A stretch of DNA of 64,000 nt from Caldilineaceae bacterium (GTDB taxonomy: Bacteria; Chloroflexota; Anaerolineae; Caldilineales; Caldilineaceae), in contig JAHBVH010000047.1 of assembly GCA_019637645.1 (NCBI GenBank), forward strand, positions 1 through 64,000, given 5' to 3'. Both the position numbers and the translations under genes were made by a program. Every line of letters starts with the position of its first letter. Positions within the stretch are counted from its first letter, which is position 1. The notes beneath the pieces are model-generated. The model saw only the letters and a program-made list of their open reading frames with translations. It made no database searches and was not told the origin of the DNA. Positions 38,511 through 48,212 of the stretch are shown here, piece after piece.

Positions 38511-39116
38511 CTAGGGACGCCGCATCTGTTTCTGTTCATATACCATCCCGTGTGGCAAGAATGAGGGAAGCGGGTTTTCTTGGTTTTCGGAAGGAAAAAG
38601 GAGCTTGGCTGGGTTTAGGTAGGGTAGCGGATCGACAAAACCGCCCCAACCGTCAAAGCGATTAAAGGGCTTGATCCGAATACCAAAGTGAAGATAGGTC
38701 GAGGAAGGTTGGGCGCGTGAAGCTAGTGTGATTGGTTCGTCCATCAGGGCCAGCTGGGCACCACGCGCAACCGCTTGTCCTGCATCTACCAAAATAGTAT
38801 CGATATGGGCGTAGAATGACTCTCCCCAGCGGTGTTCTACTTTGAGGTAACGGCCTAGGCCACCCTGTTCCTCGCCAATTTCGGTCACTCGTCCGGCATC
38901 GACGGCAAGCACATAGGTTCCGGGGATAATGAGAAAATCAATCCCATTGTGGCCCTTGAGCGGAACACCATTATAGGAGAATTGACCGTAATGATCACTC
39001 TGTTCACCCCAGAAGTGGACTGCCATACAATCACCAGCGAGGGGCAAGCTGAGGTAAATTCCTTCGGGTTCGTACGCGCCATCTTCGAGGGGACGCACTA
39101 AAAACTTATAACTCAT
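38511..39116 (-). CDS. M23-like peptidase domain protein without export signal
   Basis: A 201-residue protein with a LytM/M23 fold. Zinc ligands H56 and D60 (GHNGID) and H143 are present, as is H104 (YAHID). The first histidine of the usual HxH motif is replaced by Y141 (STYLHFGIR), which may weaken or change catalysis. No signal peptide or membrane helix is seen, so a cytoplasmic or unconventional location is possible. The C-terminal 50 residues are unusual. It lies alone beside the origin-like block. Confidence 0.8.
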   Translation of the reverse strand: MSYKFLVRPLEDGAYEPEGIYLSLPLAGDCMAVHFWGEQSDHYGQFSYNGVPLKGHNGIDFLIIPGTYVLAVDAGRVTEIGEEQGGLGRYLKVEHRWGESFYAHIDTILVDAGQAVARGAQLALMDEPITLASRAQPSSTYLHFGIRIKPFNRFDGWGGFVDPLPYLNPAKLLFPSENQENPLPSFLPHGMVYEQKQMRRP

Positions 39117-39344
39117 GTGGATAGCTTACCCCTAGATGTATGCTCCTGCTTGTTTGTGGTACAACTGGTGGCATACGACTTCTAAATTCGACAAGAATTA
39201 GGTTGACGATTATACTCCTATATTATACTATACTACACTCATTCGGGCATTTACCCTTATTCTACGCTGGGTAGGGATAAATGGGAATGAGGGGATTTGA
39301 TCCATTGCGTGGCTGCGTAAGGCGCCAAATAGGGAGTGAGTTGT

Positions 39345-39692
39345 ATGCCGATCTACGAGTTTGTCTGCCGGAATTGTCACCATGAATTTGAACAAATTTT
39401 GTCTTTTTCTGCAACATCAATGCCCAATTGCCCCAACTGTAGTAGTAGTGAAGTAGAACGCCGTGTGGGGCGCCCCGCGATTCATTTCAAAGGGAGTGGC
39501 TGGTATATTACGGATAGCAAGGCAAGCAAAGATTCGGCCAACGCTACAACGAAGACAACCGAGAAAACGACAGACAAAGCATCAGACAAAGCATCATCAG
39601 ATTCTTCTACGGCTACGCCTGCTAGTGAAACCAAAAGTGAGAGCAAAGGCGAGACAAAGGAGAAGTCCACTTCGGTTGAAAGTGCAAGCTAA
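39345..39692 (+). CDS. FmdB-family zinc ribbon protein
   Basis: A 115-residue protein beginning MPIYEFVCRNCHHEFE, the hallmark of the FmdB/CxxC_CxxC_SSSS regulatory zinc-ribbon family. A second cysteine pair follows (CPNC). The last 60 residues are a Lys/Ser/Thr/Glu-rich, probably disordered tail. The function is not established, although FmdB was linked to formamidase regulation. The ATG at 39345 with GGAG upstream is chosen over the GTG at 39336. Confidence 0.88.
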   Translation: MPIYEFVCRNCHHEFEQILSFSATSMPNCPNCSSSEVERRVGRPAIHFKGSGWYITDSKASKDSANATTKTTEKTTDKASDKASSDSSTATPASETKSESKGETKEKSTSVESAS

Positions 39693-39846
39693 GTGAGCAA
39701 CAAGCTGAGCAACAACCGACAGCATCCAGCATGAAATCGTACTTTGAACGTGTACATGAGCAGTTCAATGCAGCTCTAACCTAAGCCATGGTTGGAGCGT
39801 GGTTAGTTGGTCTATTTCTGCCTAATCATCCTACAGGAGGAGTATC

Positions 39847-40257
39847 ATGAGTGTACCGAAGCGCTTCGGTGTGTTACGCGTCATGGGGACATTATTAAAA
39901 GTAATTGCCTGGATCTTTTTAATTCTAGCCATCTTAACGGCGATCGGTCTTGGCTTGACTGCCATGAGCGGTGACCTGCTGAACAGCTTATTAGGCAACA
40001 CGATACCCCCAGAGACTTTGGCAGCGCTCGGGCCAGCCGGCGGGATTGTGGCGGGTGTGGGGGCTTTACTCTTCGGTTTATTCTACTTCTTATTGCTCTA
40101 CGCTACTGGGGAAAGCCTGCATTTACAACTTGCCTTGGAAGAAAATACCCGTCTAACCGCTGCTCTCCTCCTCCGTATGCACCAAGAGAGCCACCAAGCT
40201 GACCCACGCGCCACCTATAGCGGTTCCGGCTTCACCAGCGACCCATTTGAACGATAA
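39847..40257 (+). CDS. small membrane protein of unknown function
   Basis: A 136-residue protein with two hydrophobic helices (about 15-42 and 62-88) joined by a Gly/Pro-containing loop. A polar C-terminal tail follows (LEENTRLTAALLLRMHQES). A very strong ribosome-binding site (AGGAGGAG) supports a real gene. I recognise no family. It follows the FmdB gene by 154 nt. Confidence 0.75.
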   Translation: MSVPKRFGVLRVMGTLLKVIAWIFLILAILTAIGLGLTAMSGDLLNSLLGNTIPPETLAALGPAGGIVAGVGALLFGLFYFLLLYATGESLHLQLALEENTRLTAALLLRMHQESHQADPRATYSGSGFTSDPFER

Positions 40258-40324
40258 GATACGCCTACCTCTTCGATCAGCACTGGGACTGCAACGCGGC
40301 TTCAATGGCAGCATGTTGCAGTCC

Positions 40325-40376
40325 TTTCGCTTCTCTCCTACTCTCTCTAATTTCTCTCTCTAATTTCTCTCTACAG
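40325..40376. repeat. CT-rich tandem repeat
   Basis: Three tandem copies of a 13-nt unit close to CTCTCTCTAATTT lie just before the stop of the gene at 40381. It is a simple-sequence tract with no evident function. Confidence 0.6.
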
Positions 40377-40380
40377 TGCC

Positions 40381-41103
40381 TTACAACAGCACCTTTAACT
40401 TATCATAGACTAGCTCAGCCGCAAAAGTACGTTCCTGGCTGCCGTCAAAGCTGACCGATAATCTGCCGTCATCGTATTGGGTGACCGTGCCAATGCCAAA
40501 GCGCTCGTGTTGGACACGCTGGCCGATCTGATAAGTGACTTTGGGCACTTTGCGCGGTGCTGCTTGGGGTGTGGTCTGTAGTTCAGCTGTCAGCCCTGTT
40601 TCGCGATCACGCCAACTTTCGGCCAAGGTTGCCATCACTTGCTCTGCATTTTTGCTCAGGCTGCTATGGACCTTGACGGCGCGGCCGCGCGCTTCATGTA
40701 AGGCCGGCATCCATTTCTGCTTTGCTGGCATCGCCTGTTGGCTTTGGGCCAAGACGCGGCTGGCGCGCGTGAGGGCTTGTAGCAAGTGATCCAGCTGCTT
40801 CCGCACATCATCAGCTGGATCAATCAAGACCAACTGAACGCCATTTTGTCGACAAAGCTCGACACGCGTTTCATCGCGTTGTTCGGTTTCTAGCACCTCC
40901 CAATCGCTTTGACGCCCTTGACCTTTGGCTAATAAGCCGATAAAGCGAATGGCAATCCCAGCTTCGGGATAATATTTATCAAGCTTTAAGCGGCGACGTG
41001 TGGCTGGATTCACCAACCATGCAGGGCTAACATTGTCTTGTTCCGTAAAACCTATAAAGATGCGGGCAAGCATCTCGCGCCACGCATTGATTTCGACATA
41101 CAT
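40381..41103 (-). CDS. protein with C-terminal UvrD/PcrA-type tudor-like domain
   Basis: A 240-residue protein. Residues 1-120 are unrecognised and may form an alpha/beta fold. A helical middle part with basic residues follows. The last 45 residues (YQIGQRVQHERFGIGTV and onward) resemble the tudor-like C-terminal domain of PcrA/UvrD helicases that contacts RNA polymerase. No helicase motifs are present. It might be a transcription-coupled or DNA-binding factor. The ATG at 41103 with AGGTG upstream is preferred to the GTG at 41112. Confidence 0.65.
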   Translation of the reverse strand: MYVEINAWREMLARIFIGFTEQDNVSPAWLVNPATRRRLKLDKYYPEAGIAIRFIGLLAKGQGRQSDWEVLETEQRDETRVELCRQNGVQLVLIDPADDVRKQLDHLLQALTRASRVLAQSQQAMPAKQKWMPALHEARGRAVKVHSSLSKNAEQVMATLAESWRDRETGLTAELQTTPQAAPRKVPKVTYQIGQRVQHERFGIGTVTQYDDGRLSVSFDGSQERTFAAELVYDKLKVLL

Positions 41104-41280
41104 AGCGAACACCTACCAGATAGATAGAAAGCCGAAAAGGATCGATGCTTATCGATAAATTATAGAACATCTGTTTTGTTTCGGCAAAGCTACAAACTAA
41201 TCGACAACCCATTTAAAGCCACACATTTGAGGCGGCTTTTCCATGAGAGCGCTTGTGCGACTTGGCTGGGGTTTATCTTA

Positions 41281-41360
41281 GAGTTACGCACTTGGACAAG
41301 ACCTGACGGGTTTGGAAAACCCGTCAGGTCTCTGGTCACGTCAGTCAACTGCGTAACTCC
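41281..41360. repeat. R1 dispersed palindromic repeat, full copy
   Basis: GAGTTACGCA at 41281-41290 faces TGCGTAACTC near 41350-41359. The core is a long stem, GACCTGACGGGTTT against AAACCCGTCAGGTC. This is the most symmetric copy of the family in the window. It fills the gap between the genes at 41103 and 41429. Confidence 0.85.
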
Positions 41361-41428
41361 TATATCTATAAGAAGCGTGGGAATCTCCCCTCACCATCCA
41401 TAATCCAGCGCTAGCGACCTCCCGACCG

Positions 41429-42202
41429 CTAGCGAAATGCATCCATGGCGGCGGGCCGCTGCAGGATGCGGGCCGGTGCTGGCGCAGTATGGGCCGGCAA
41501 TTGGTAGCCACGGACGATGACAACCGGCTGTCCCTCGTTGCTTTGGCCCATGACCAAACTGGCCGCTGCCGCCAATTCATCGACAATACACTCTTCGCTA
41601 CTCATCAATTCGTAGCCAAAAAGATCCCGCAACCCGCGTTGATTCCACAGCGGTGGCAGCCCCGCACAGCCGATGCTAATCCCCACCGTACCCATCCGCC
41701 AAGCACGACCATGGCTATCGGTAATGATCACCGCGGGGGCAAAACCAAGGTGTTGGGCTACGGCTTGGCGAATGCTTTCGGCGCTAGCATCGGCATCGAC
41801 CGGGAGCAGCGTCAAATACTCATCTCCGTTCGGGCCTGGCTGGACGTTGCTACGATCGACGCCCGCGTTGGCGCAGATCCAGCCGCCCTGCTGCTCCGTG
41901 ATCAGCAGTCCACGACGGGTGCGGATCACGGCACGGCTATCGTCTAGAATGACCTTGACCACCCGTGGGTCTTTATCGACCAGCGCGGCAATCCGGTGGG
42001 CTTCCTCATCGGGTTCCACATCGGCTAGGCGGACTAGGCGCCCCTCCGCCTTACTCACAATCTTTTGTGCGATGACAACAATATCATCCGGTCGTAGCTT
42101 TTCCTGGCTAGCCGTTAGGGCTTCAACAATCAGCTTACCTAGGGGATCGCCGGGGCGAATCATGGGTAGGCCAGGAACCGGAAAAAGTTGTAGCGATGGC
42201 AT
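41429..42202 (-). CDS. cofE: coenzyme F420-0:L-glutamate ligase
   Basis: A 257-residue CofE-type protein that adds glutamates to F420-0 using GTP. Conserved segments are visible: DDIVVIAQKIVSKAEGR, LITEQQGGWICANAGVDRSN, VIITDSHGRAWRMGTVGISIGCAG and the C-terminal DELAAAASLVMGQSNEGQPVV. It implies F420-dependent metabolism in this organism. No cofC, cofD, fbiC or FMN-reductase domain is adjacent. Confidence 0.92.
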   Translation of the reverse strand: MPSLQLFPVPGLPMIRPGDPLGKLIVEALTASQEKLRPDDIVVIAQKIVSKAEGRLVRLADVEPDEEAHRIAALVDKDPRVVKVILDDSRAVIRTRRGLLITEQQGGWICANAGVDRSNVQPGPNGDEYLTLLPVDADASAESIRQAVAQHLGFAPAVIITDSHGRAWRMGTVGISIGCAGLPPLWNQRGLRDLFGYELMSSEECIVDELAAAASLVMGQSNEGQPVVIVRGYQLPAHTAPAPARILQRPAAMDAFR

Positions 42203-42578
42203 AAGTCAGTCCGTTCTCATGGTGGTAAAAGAGGTTCCGTCAATTGACGTAGGCAAACCGTAGAATTACGGTCTGCATTCTTGGTAAAGTACCCTTATTA
42301 TGCAGGTAGGCTACGTTTGGTGGCAATGGTACAGCCGTTAACAAAACGTGCAGCAATAAAAATAAAGTTGAGTTACGCTCTTCTTTGGCCCTGTTGCGCT
42401 AGACGGCACACTGATCGATAAGCAATTGCGTCTATAAGCGATGCTAACGCAACGAACTATCAAGCAACTTGACCAATTACCTCATCGGTATACTGCACCG
42501 CTCACTCCTATAGCGCGCCGCTGTTGCCTAAAAAGCAAACCAGTCGATGCCTACAGATCACTCAAATAAGAGGAGCCT
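42203..42578. other. 375-bp gap
   Basis: It separates divergent cofE and the secreted beta-sandwich protein. No repeat, RNA or small gene is recognised. Confidence 0.4.
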
Positions 42579-43178
42579 ATGAAACGCTTAGCTTTATCAA
42601 CTCGTCCTGTAACCTTCGCTCATTCAGCCGCCCATCGCCCACGCGTTTGGTTTTGTGCCGTGGTGATGAGCACTTTGCTCAGTGTTGGCCTTCAGGCCCA
42701 AGCGCAGGCTGCCTCCTGTACGAATCTGGTCGTTGACAGTGGCTTGGAAACAGGCGCGGGGTGGGTGACCCAAAGCAGTAGCAATTATCCCCTCCTGAGT
42801 AATCGTTTAACCCACACGGGCAAACAAGCCGCGTATCTCGCTGGCACAAATCAAGCGCAGGATCTACTGGCGACAACCATCACCGTGCCTGCCAAGCCAA
42901 CCACACTCACCCTGACCTTTTGGTGGCAAATCCAAAGCCAAGAAAGTGGGCGCTACCAAGACAGCTTAGCCGTCATGCTCAGTGATGCGCAAGGAAAAAC
43001 ACCCCAACTCCTCACTACCTTATCTAGCCGTGAGATGTCCAACCAATGGCAACAGCGCACCATTACGCTCGTGGGTGTGGCGAACCAAACTGTGCAACTC
43101 CAATTTCTTGCCTACACGGATGCTGAAGCGGCTACCGACTTCTTTTTGGATGATATCGAAGTCGTTGCTTGTCAATAA
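42579..43178 (+). CDS. secreted jelly-roll protein
   Basis: A 199-residue exported protein. A long N-terminal leader ends near AQAQAASC (about residue 46). A single beta-sandwich domain of the carbohydrate-binding/MAM-like kind follows (CTNLVVDSGLETGAGWVT at the start, DFFLDDIEVVAC at the end). Two cysteines at the domain edges could form a disulphide. It probably binds sugars or stabilises surface proteins. GAGGAG precedes the start. It converges on the penicillin-binding protein gene. Confidence 0.75.
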   Translation: MKRLALSTRPVTFAHSAAHRPRVWFCAVVMSTLLSVGLQAQAQAASCTNLVVDSGLETGAGWVTQSSSNYPLLSNRLTHTGKQAAYLAGTNQAQDLLATTITVPAKPTTLTLTFWWQIQSQESGRYQDSLAVMLSDAQGKTPQLLTTLSSREMSNQWQQRTITLVGVANQTVQLQFLAYTDAEAATDFFLDDIEVVACQ

Positions 43179-43183
43179 CAGCC

Positions 43184-43229
43184 GTTATGCATACAGGGCA
43201 ATCGCGGCCTGATGCCCGGTATGCATAAC
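43184..43229. terminator. stem-loop between converging genes
   Basis: GTTATGCATAC at 43184-43194 pairs perfectly with 43219-43229, with GGGCA/TGCCC inside. It lies between the secreted protein stop (43178) and the penicillin-binding protein stop (43256), and suits bidirectional termination. Confidence 0.75.
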
Positions 43230-43255
43230 AGCCTGATGCACATGCGCTACTCCCC

Positions 43256-46201
43256 TTACTCGGTCGAGCTCTCACCCGCGCTAACGGTCATCAACGTAGT
43301 GGCGGTAACGCCTTCGGTTGTGGTGAGCGGCAGCGTTTCGGTGAGTACGCCACCTGCCGTCGTGCCTGCACTACTCGTCTCGGGGGTCCACGTTGGCGTC
43401 GCCTCGAGCGGTGGTTCAATCGGCGCTGTCGGCGTTTCCACCGGCGGCAGTGTCCAGGTTGGTTCTGGGGTGGGTGTTTCGGGCGGCGGTGGCAGTGTCC
43501 AGGTTGGCTCTGGGGTGGGCATTTCAACCACCGGTGTTGGCGTGTCGGTCGGTAACGCGAGCAACGTTGGCGTTGGCGCAACCACGGTCCACGTCGGGGT
43601 CGGTTCAACCGCTGGTGCTGTTTCATGGGTAACAAAAACCCGCACCCGCTGTTCGCGTTCTGCACCCGCTCGGTCACGGACGACAAGGCGCAGCGTATGG
43701 GGGCCGTCCTGCAGCCCTGTCGTATCCCACTGCCCAAGGATGTTATCAATCACCGGATTGCCATAGGGCCCGCTAATGGGCGGGCTAAACGCACCGGGAT
43801 CGTGGCTGATGCCATATTGCAGCTCATAGCTCGCAAAGGCCGGCGCGTCAGCGCTGCCCCACACCGTCACCACGCCACTCACAATCTCCCCTTCGACAGG
43901 GACCCGGATCACCAACTGGGCTTCCCCCGTATAGACATCACTGGCATCCTTGGGCGGTTGGGGAATGCCATGATCCTCGGCCCATTGGCGATATTGGTCA
44001 GGATAGACTTTGAAGACCTGTTCTTCAATCGCATCGGCAGGGGTGAACTCAGTCGCCAATTTACCGGTTAACTTATCCAGCTTAATCTTCTGATACAAAT
44101 CCCGCTCTGGGGCCAAGGGGAGGCGATCATCGGCAAACCATTGGACACTGCGCTCAGGACAGGCTTCGCTCGGTTGGGTGCCGGTTTCGGTACAAACCTC
44201 CACTTGACGCACGCCAGCGGGCACAGGAAATTCTAACGCTGGTTGATTCGCCAACGCAACGCGCATAAACTCATTCCAAATGGGGGCGGCACCGGTAATG
44301 CCAGAGATGTTGATCATTGCGCTGTTGTCGCTGTTACCCACCCAAACCCCTGTGACCAATTGCGGGGTGTAGCCCATGGTCAACACATCGCGGAAATCAT
44401 TGGTGGTGCCGGTTTTGGCCGCGGCGGGGCGATCCAGCCGTAAGAGGGAATTGGGGCCAAAGACTTCGGCGCGGGCATTGTTGTCGCTGAGGATCGTGGT
44501 CATCAAAAAGGCATCCACCGCGCTGATCATTTGCTGTCCGCTGTTGGCATTCGGTTGGCAAGGGGTTGCACTCCCCTGTTCACAGCGCACAAGGCCCGTA
44601 CTATCGACAATCTTCAAGATCGTAATCGGTGCCATATAGCGGCCTTGGTTGGCAAGCACCCCAAACGCGCCGGTCATCTCCACCAAGGGAATTTCACCGG
44701 CGCCCAAGGAAAGACTAAGGCCATAGTCCGGGCGTGTCAGGGTTGTGATCCCAAGGCGGCGCGTCATATCCAGGAAGGCCGGGAGGCCAACCGTTTGGAG
44801 CGCGCTCACGGCTGGAATGTTCAAGCTATTCCCCAAGGCCCGCCGGACGGTTACCAAGCCGCGCTCGCGATTGTCGTAGTTTGTGGGGACATAGGGCGGG
44901 TTGGCCCCATCGGGAAATTCGGTGCGAATATCCGCCACCAAGGTGCCGGGCGTCCAATGTTCGGCCACCGGGCGGTCCCGTTGCTCGAAGGCCGTCAGGT
45001 AGACAAAGGGTTTGATGGTGCTGCCGGGTTGGCGGGGGGCCAAGGCCATATTGACCTGCCCATCAATCTCGACGTTGTTAAAATCGGCACTGCCCACCAA
45101 GGCCAAGATTTCGCCGGTTTCGGGCCGGATGGCCACCAGGGCCCCATTGGAAACATTGCGATCAGCCACCAGCGCTACCTGTTCACGGACAATCCGTTCG
45201 GCTTCGGCTTGGAGGCGGGGATCCAGCGAGGTCGTGACACTGAGGCCACTTTGGTACATGGCCTCTGGCCCCAACAGCGATTCCAACTGTTGGCGCACAA
45301 AAAGGGTAAAATGGGGGGATTTTAGATCAAAGGTCACGGGGATATAGACGAGCGGCTCTAACCAAGCCCGGTCCGCTTCGTCTGGCGAAACAAAACCAGC
45401 TTCCACCATGAGCGCCAATACAACCCCTTGGCGGCCTTTGGCGCGGTCGGGGTTTGCGTAGGGGTCATAATAGGCTGGCGCTTGGGGCAGACCAGCCAAT
45501 AAGGCCGCTTGGGCCAAGGTTAGGTCGGCCACATCTTGCCCAAAATAGGTCTCTGCGGCGGCTTCCGCGCCATACGCCAAATTCCCATAGTTGATCTCAT
45601 TGAGGTAGGTCTCGAGAATCTTGTCTTTGGGGTATTCCCGGCTAATCTCGGCCGACAGCACCGCCTCTTTGATCTTGCGGGTAATGGAGCGCTCCGGCGA
45701 TAAAAAGAGCATCTTGACCAACTGCTGGGGAATCGTCGACGCCCCCGAAACGACATCACCTTCGCGCACGGCATAATAAACGGCCCGCACCAAGGCAAAA
45801 TAGTCGATCCCACTGTGCTCATAGAAGTTCGCATCTTCGGTGGCAATGGTCGCTTGGCGCAAATAGGGCGAGATCCGGTTGAGCGCGGCATAGGTGCGGC
45901 GGCCAGCATTGATATTGGTCACATCAAAGGCTTCGTTGAGGAGATTGCCTTCGCGGTCTAGGATGCGCATGCTCTGGAAGGTACTTGTGCGGCTCGTCAA
46001 TTCATCCGGCGAGGGCAGGGCACTGGCGATCGTCGCATAGGCGATTAAAAGCCCCGCGACCGTGAGCATGGCGGCAATGAGAAAGGTTACCGAACCGATC
46101 GTCATCCCCCGGTTAAAGTCGCCCCGGCGCGCTTCCCCGGGCTTGACTTCCCCCGGTTGACGACGTGGACGGGGCGGTGGTGTTGCTTTTAGTTCATACA
46201 T
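43256..46201 (-). CDS. class A penicillin-binding protein (PBP1A-type)
   Basis: A 981-residue bifunctional peptidoglycan synthase. A short Pro/Arg-rich cytoplasmic head is followed by one transmembrane helix (about 35-60). The GT51 transglycosylase domain ([27 protein letters not shown]) and the transpeptidase domain follow. The transpeptidase nucleophile lies in GSTIKPF, with SLN in GNSLNIP and KTG in [10 protein letters not shown]. An Ig-like segment and a long Pro/Thr/Glu tail with [11 protein letters not shown] repeats end the protein. ATG 46201 with AGGTG upstream is used, since the longer frame to 46294 runs into a repeat. Confidence 0.94.
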   Translation of the reverse strand: MYELKATPPPRPRRQPGEVKPGEARRGDFNRGMTIGSVTFLIAAMLTVAGLLIAYATIASALPSPDELTSRTSTFQSMRILDREGNLLNEAFDVTNINAGRRTYAALNRISPYLRQATIATEDANFYEHSGIDYFALVRAVYYAVREGDVVSGASTIPQQLVKMLFLSPERSITRKIKEAVLSAEISREYPKDKILETYLNEINYGNLAYGAEAAAETYFGQDVADLTLAQAALLAGLPQAPAYYDPYANPDRAKGRQGVVLALMVEAGFVSPDEADRAWLEPLVYIPVTFDLKSPHFTLFVRQQLESLLGPEAMYQSGLSVTTSLDPRLQAEAERIVREQVALVADRNVSNGALVAIRPETGEILALVGSADFNNVEIDGQVNMALAPRQPGSTIKPFVYLTAFEQRDRPVAEHWTPGTLVADIRTEFPDGANPPYVPTNYDNRERGLVTVRRALGNSLNIPAVSALQTVGLPAFLDMTRRLGITTLTRPDYGLSLSLGAGEIPLVEMTGAFGVLANQGRYMAPITILKIVDSTGLVRCEQGSATPCQPNANSGQQMISAVDAFLMTTILSDNNARAEVFGPNSLLRLDRPAAAKTGTTNDFRDVLTMGYTPQLVTGVWVGNSDNSAMINISGITGAAPIWNEFMRVALANQPALEFPVPAGVRQVEVCTETGTQPSEACPERSVQWFADDRLPLAPERDLYQKIKLDKLTGKLATEFTPADAIEEQVFKVYPDQYRQWAEDHGIPQPPKDASDVYTGEAQLVIRVPVEGEIVSGVVTVWGSADAPAFASYELQYGISHDPGAFSPPISGPYGNPVIDNILGQWDTTGLQDGPHTLRLVVRDRAGAEREQRVRVFVTHETAPAVEPTPTWTVVAPTPTLLALPTDTPTPVVEMPTPEPTWTLPPPPETPTPEPTWTLPPVETPTAPIEPPLEATPTWTPETSSAGTTAGGVLTETLPLTTTEGVTATTLMTVSAGESSTE

Positions 46202-46257
46202 AAAATCACCTAAGATTGAGGACCACAGACAGCAGGGCAAAGCTGCGTCTCTTTCCA

Positions 46258-46345
46258 CATAGAACTTATGCACAAAGTTTGGTCTGCTACCCAAACGCTA
46301 TCAGGTTTTTCAAACCTCAGCGCGCTGGCTTTGCGTAAGCCCTAA
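46258..46345. repeat. R1 dispersed repeat, degenerate copy
   Basis: AGAACTTATGCACAAA at the left and TTTGCGTAAGCC at the right flank a core containing TATCAGGTTTTTCAAACCT. It lies immediately upstream of the penicillin-binding protein gene. Confidence 0.6.
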
Positions 46346-46365
46346 GCGATCCGTAGAAGCATTTC

Positions 46366-46883
46366 TCAAGACGGCCATGCCCAAGGTAAGGTATTCTGAT
46401 AGATCCACGCCGTCAAATGAAACCATTGTAGCATAAGCAAGGGAATAGTTCCGGCTTGTAAGTCGCTTAGATCCATAAATTGGCGCGCCAACAGCATGAC
46501 CAGCCAAAGGGTGGTTGGCATGGTCGCCAGGCTAAAGAGATCCCCATCGCGCTGACCGCCATAGTCTGGATTCCACATCCTGATAAAAAGTAAGTAACTG
46601 CGGCAAGGTTTGTGGATAAAACTGTGGATAACTCTGGGGATAAGTGGACTGGATCTGGGGATAAAATGCACCGCTTGCGCTGCCAAACCGACCAGTCGGC
46701 ATAGAGCAGAATACCAGCGGCAGCAAAGCGATAGTTTTCCAATATATAATAATGAAGGGCGAAGAACAATAAGATTACACCATGCAACGTGGCAACCAGC
46801 GGATGTTGTCTTGCTCTACATCTGCGGTGGTGTACAGGCGGCACAGTACGCTTGGGATGGGTTGGTTGTGGTGGTAAAGTCAT
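46366..46883 (-). pseudogene. frameshifted small membrane protein gene
   Basis: Two overlapping minus-strand frames each look like half of one membrane protein. The frame from 46883 gives a helix near [18 protein letters not shown] and [15 protein letters not shown] different frame ending at 46366 gives [18 protein letters not shown] and [14 protein letters not shown]. The switch falls at the GTGGATAA repeats near 46611-46664. A frameshift caused by repeat growth is the simplest reading. A sequencing error or two unrelated frames are alternatives. Confidence 0.4.
46611..46664 (-). repeat. array of four DnaA-box-like repeats
   Basis: On the minus strand TTATCCACA occurs twice (46611-46619 and 46623-46631) and TTATCCCCA twice (46635-46643 and 46656-46664). 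The first three are spaced exactly 12 bp. Two are perfect matches to the E. coli DnaA box. The array sits at the frameshift of the broken membrane protein gene. Confidence 0.7.
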
Positions 46884-46987
46884 TCCCAGGTAGGTATGGG
46901 AGCGGTATAACGAACAGGGTTTACAGAGACCGTGACCAGCAGAAGCGTACTCGCGCCATTTCCGCTGGTCACGGTGCTCATTCTCGC

Positions 46988-47698
46988 TTATTGACCGATG
47001 ATCAAGAATTCAGCGGCCACCCATCCCCCTTCGGGATTATCGCTATTGGAGCCAGTGGCGGGCGGAATCTGCACCCAAAGCCCATCACCGCTGGTGGCGA
47101 TTACCTGATAGGTCTCCCCATCATACGCATAGCCCACAATCGGCGCGTCGGCGGTCGGCTCGCTACGCACACGCAACCGAATCCCTTCGGTGCTAACCCG
47201 GGCAAAGCCAGGTTGTGGGGTCGGCACCAATGTCAGGGCCGGAGTGGCTTCTACCGCGACACTGGTGGTGCTCTCTGTCGTGTTGGTAATGGTCGTTGCA
47301 CTTTCGCTGCCAACGGCTAGACCTGTAATTTCACCTTCGACCGTGACAAAATTCGCCGATACCCAGCCGTTGCCCTCGGGTGCGCTTTCAATAGCTAATT
47401 GAACCCACTGGCCGTCGTCGCTAAGGCCAATGACACGATAGGTCTCGCCGGCGGCAATCCCAGCCACCACTTCGCTGCTTTCATTGGGCATTTGGCGCAC
47501 CCGCAGCGAGCGGGTCGCAACGGTGGCCGTTGCGCTGCTCTCCGCCGGAGCCGCTTCCGTCTCTGTGGTGGCTGTCGTATCACTGCTCGCACTGGGTTGG
47601 GGAATGGTGGCAGTGTTGAGCGGCAGCGTACACCCACTGATAAGCGCGATCAGCGACATGGACACAACAAAAGTAGAGACAAAAACTCGCAAATTCAT
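46988..47698 (-). CDS. lipoprotein with two bacterial SH3 domains
   Basis: A 236-residue lipoprotein with lipobox LISGC (cysteine near 23) followed by a Thr/Ser/Ala linker. Two SH3b domains (about residues 60-125 and 165-236) each contain LRVR followed by GETYxVI-type motifs. Such domains bind cell-wall peptides or other surface ligands. AAGGAG lies just before ATG 47698. A longer frame to 47767 has no such support. Confidence 0.85.
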   Translation of the reverse strand: MNLRVFVSTFVVSMSLIALISGCTLPLNTATIPQPSASSDTTATTETEAAPAESSATATVATRSLRVRQMPNESSEVVAGIAAGETYRVIGLSDDGQWVQLAIESAPEGNGWVSANFVTVEGEITGLAVGSESATTITNTTESTTSVAVEATPALTLVPTPQPGFARVSTEGIRLRVRSEPTADAPIVGYAYDGETYQVIATSGDGLWVQIPPATGSNSDNPEGGWVAAEFLIIGQ

Positions 47699-48212
47699 TC
47701 TAGACTCCTTCAAACAAATTAGCTGCGATTGTTTAGCGCTTGTATCAGCTCTGCCCACTGTGGGCAAAACGCAGACAAGGCTCTCCTAGAAAGTATGAAC
47801 AATGCACCTTCAGGCGGTGCAGGATAGTCAACTCAAAAGTCAATGCTCGGCAATCGTCGCCGGCTGTCGCCTAGCCATCGGCGTGACTGCTTGAAATGAG
47901 CCCTTGAAGCGAACCGGTGGAACAAACCGCTGGCGCGAATCGGCGGAGAAATCCCTTTGAGCCTACTTTAAGCCAAGGATACGATCCGCTCAGTTTAATC
48001 CGATTGTGAATTATGGCACGCTTTTAAGGATATGACAAAATTGCTCGCGCTAAAGCAAATCGTCATTTTATGGTGAAATGGCCCGTCATTGTGCCTATTA
48101 CTAGCGCCAAGCTACTCGAGAAAAGGGACGGTTGATCTGCTTTGCTGCGGCGAGGGCGCGGCTGACAACACAACCTTGGTCTTGTTACAGTTGACCGAGA
48201 ATCGATCAATTG
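47699..48212. other. 510-bp gap
   Basis: It separates the SH3 lipoprotein from the DUF2723 gene. No repeat copy, terminator or small gene is convincing. Confidence 0.4.

Noticed and set aside
40325..40376. possible CRISPR-like short tandem units
   Set aside because: The units are contiguous CT-rich simple sequence without spacers, and no cas gene is present.
43400..43570. plus-strand Val/Gly/Ser-repeat frames opposite the penicillin-binding protein tail
   Set aside because: They mirror the Pro/Thr/Glu repeat codons of the real minus-strand gene.
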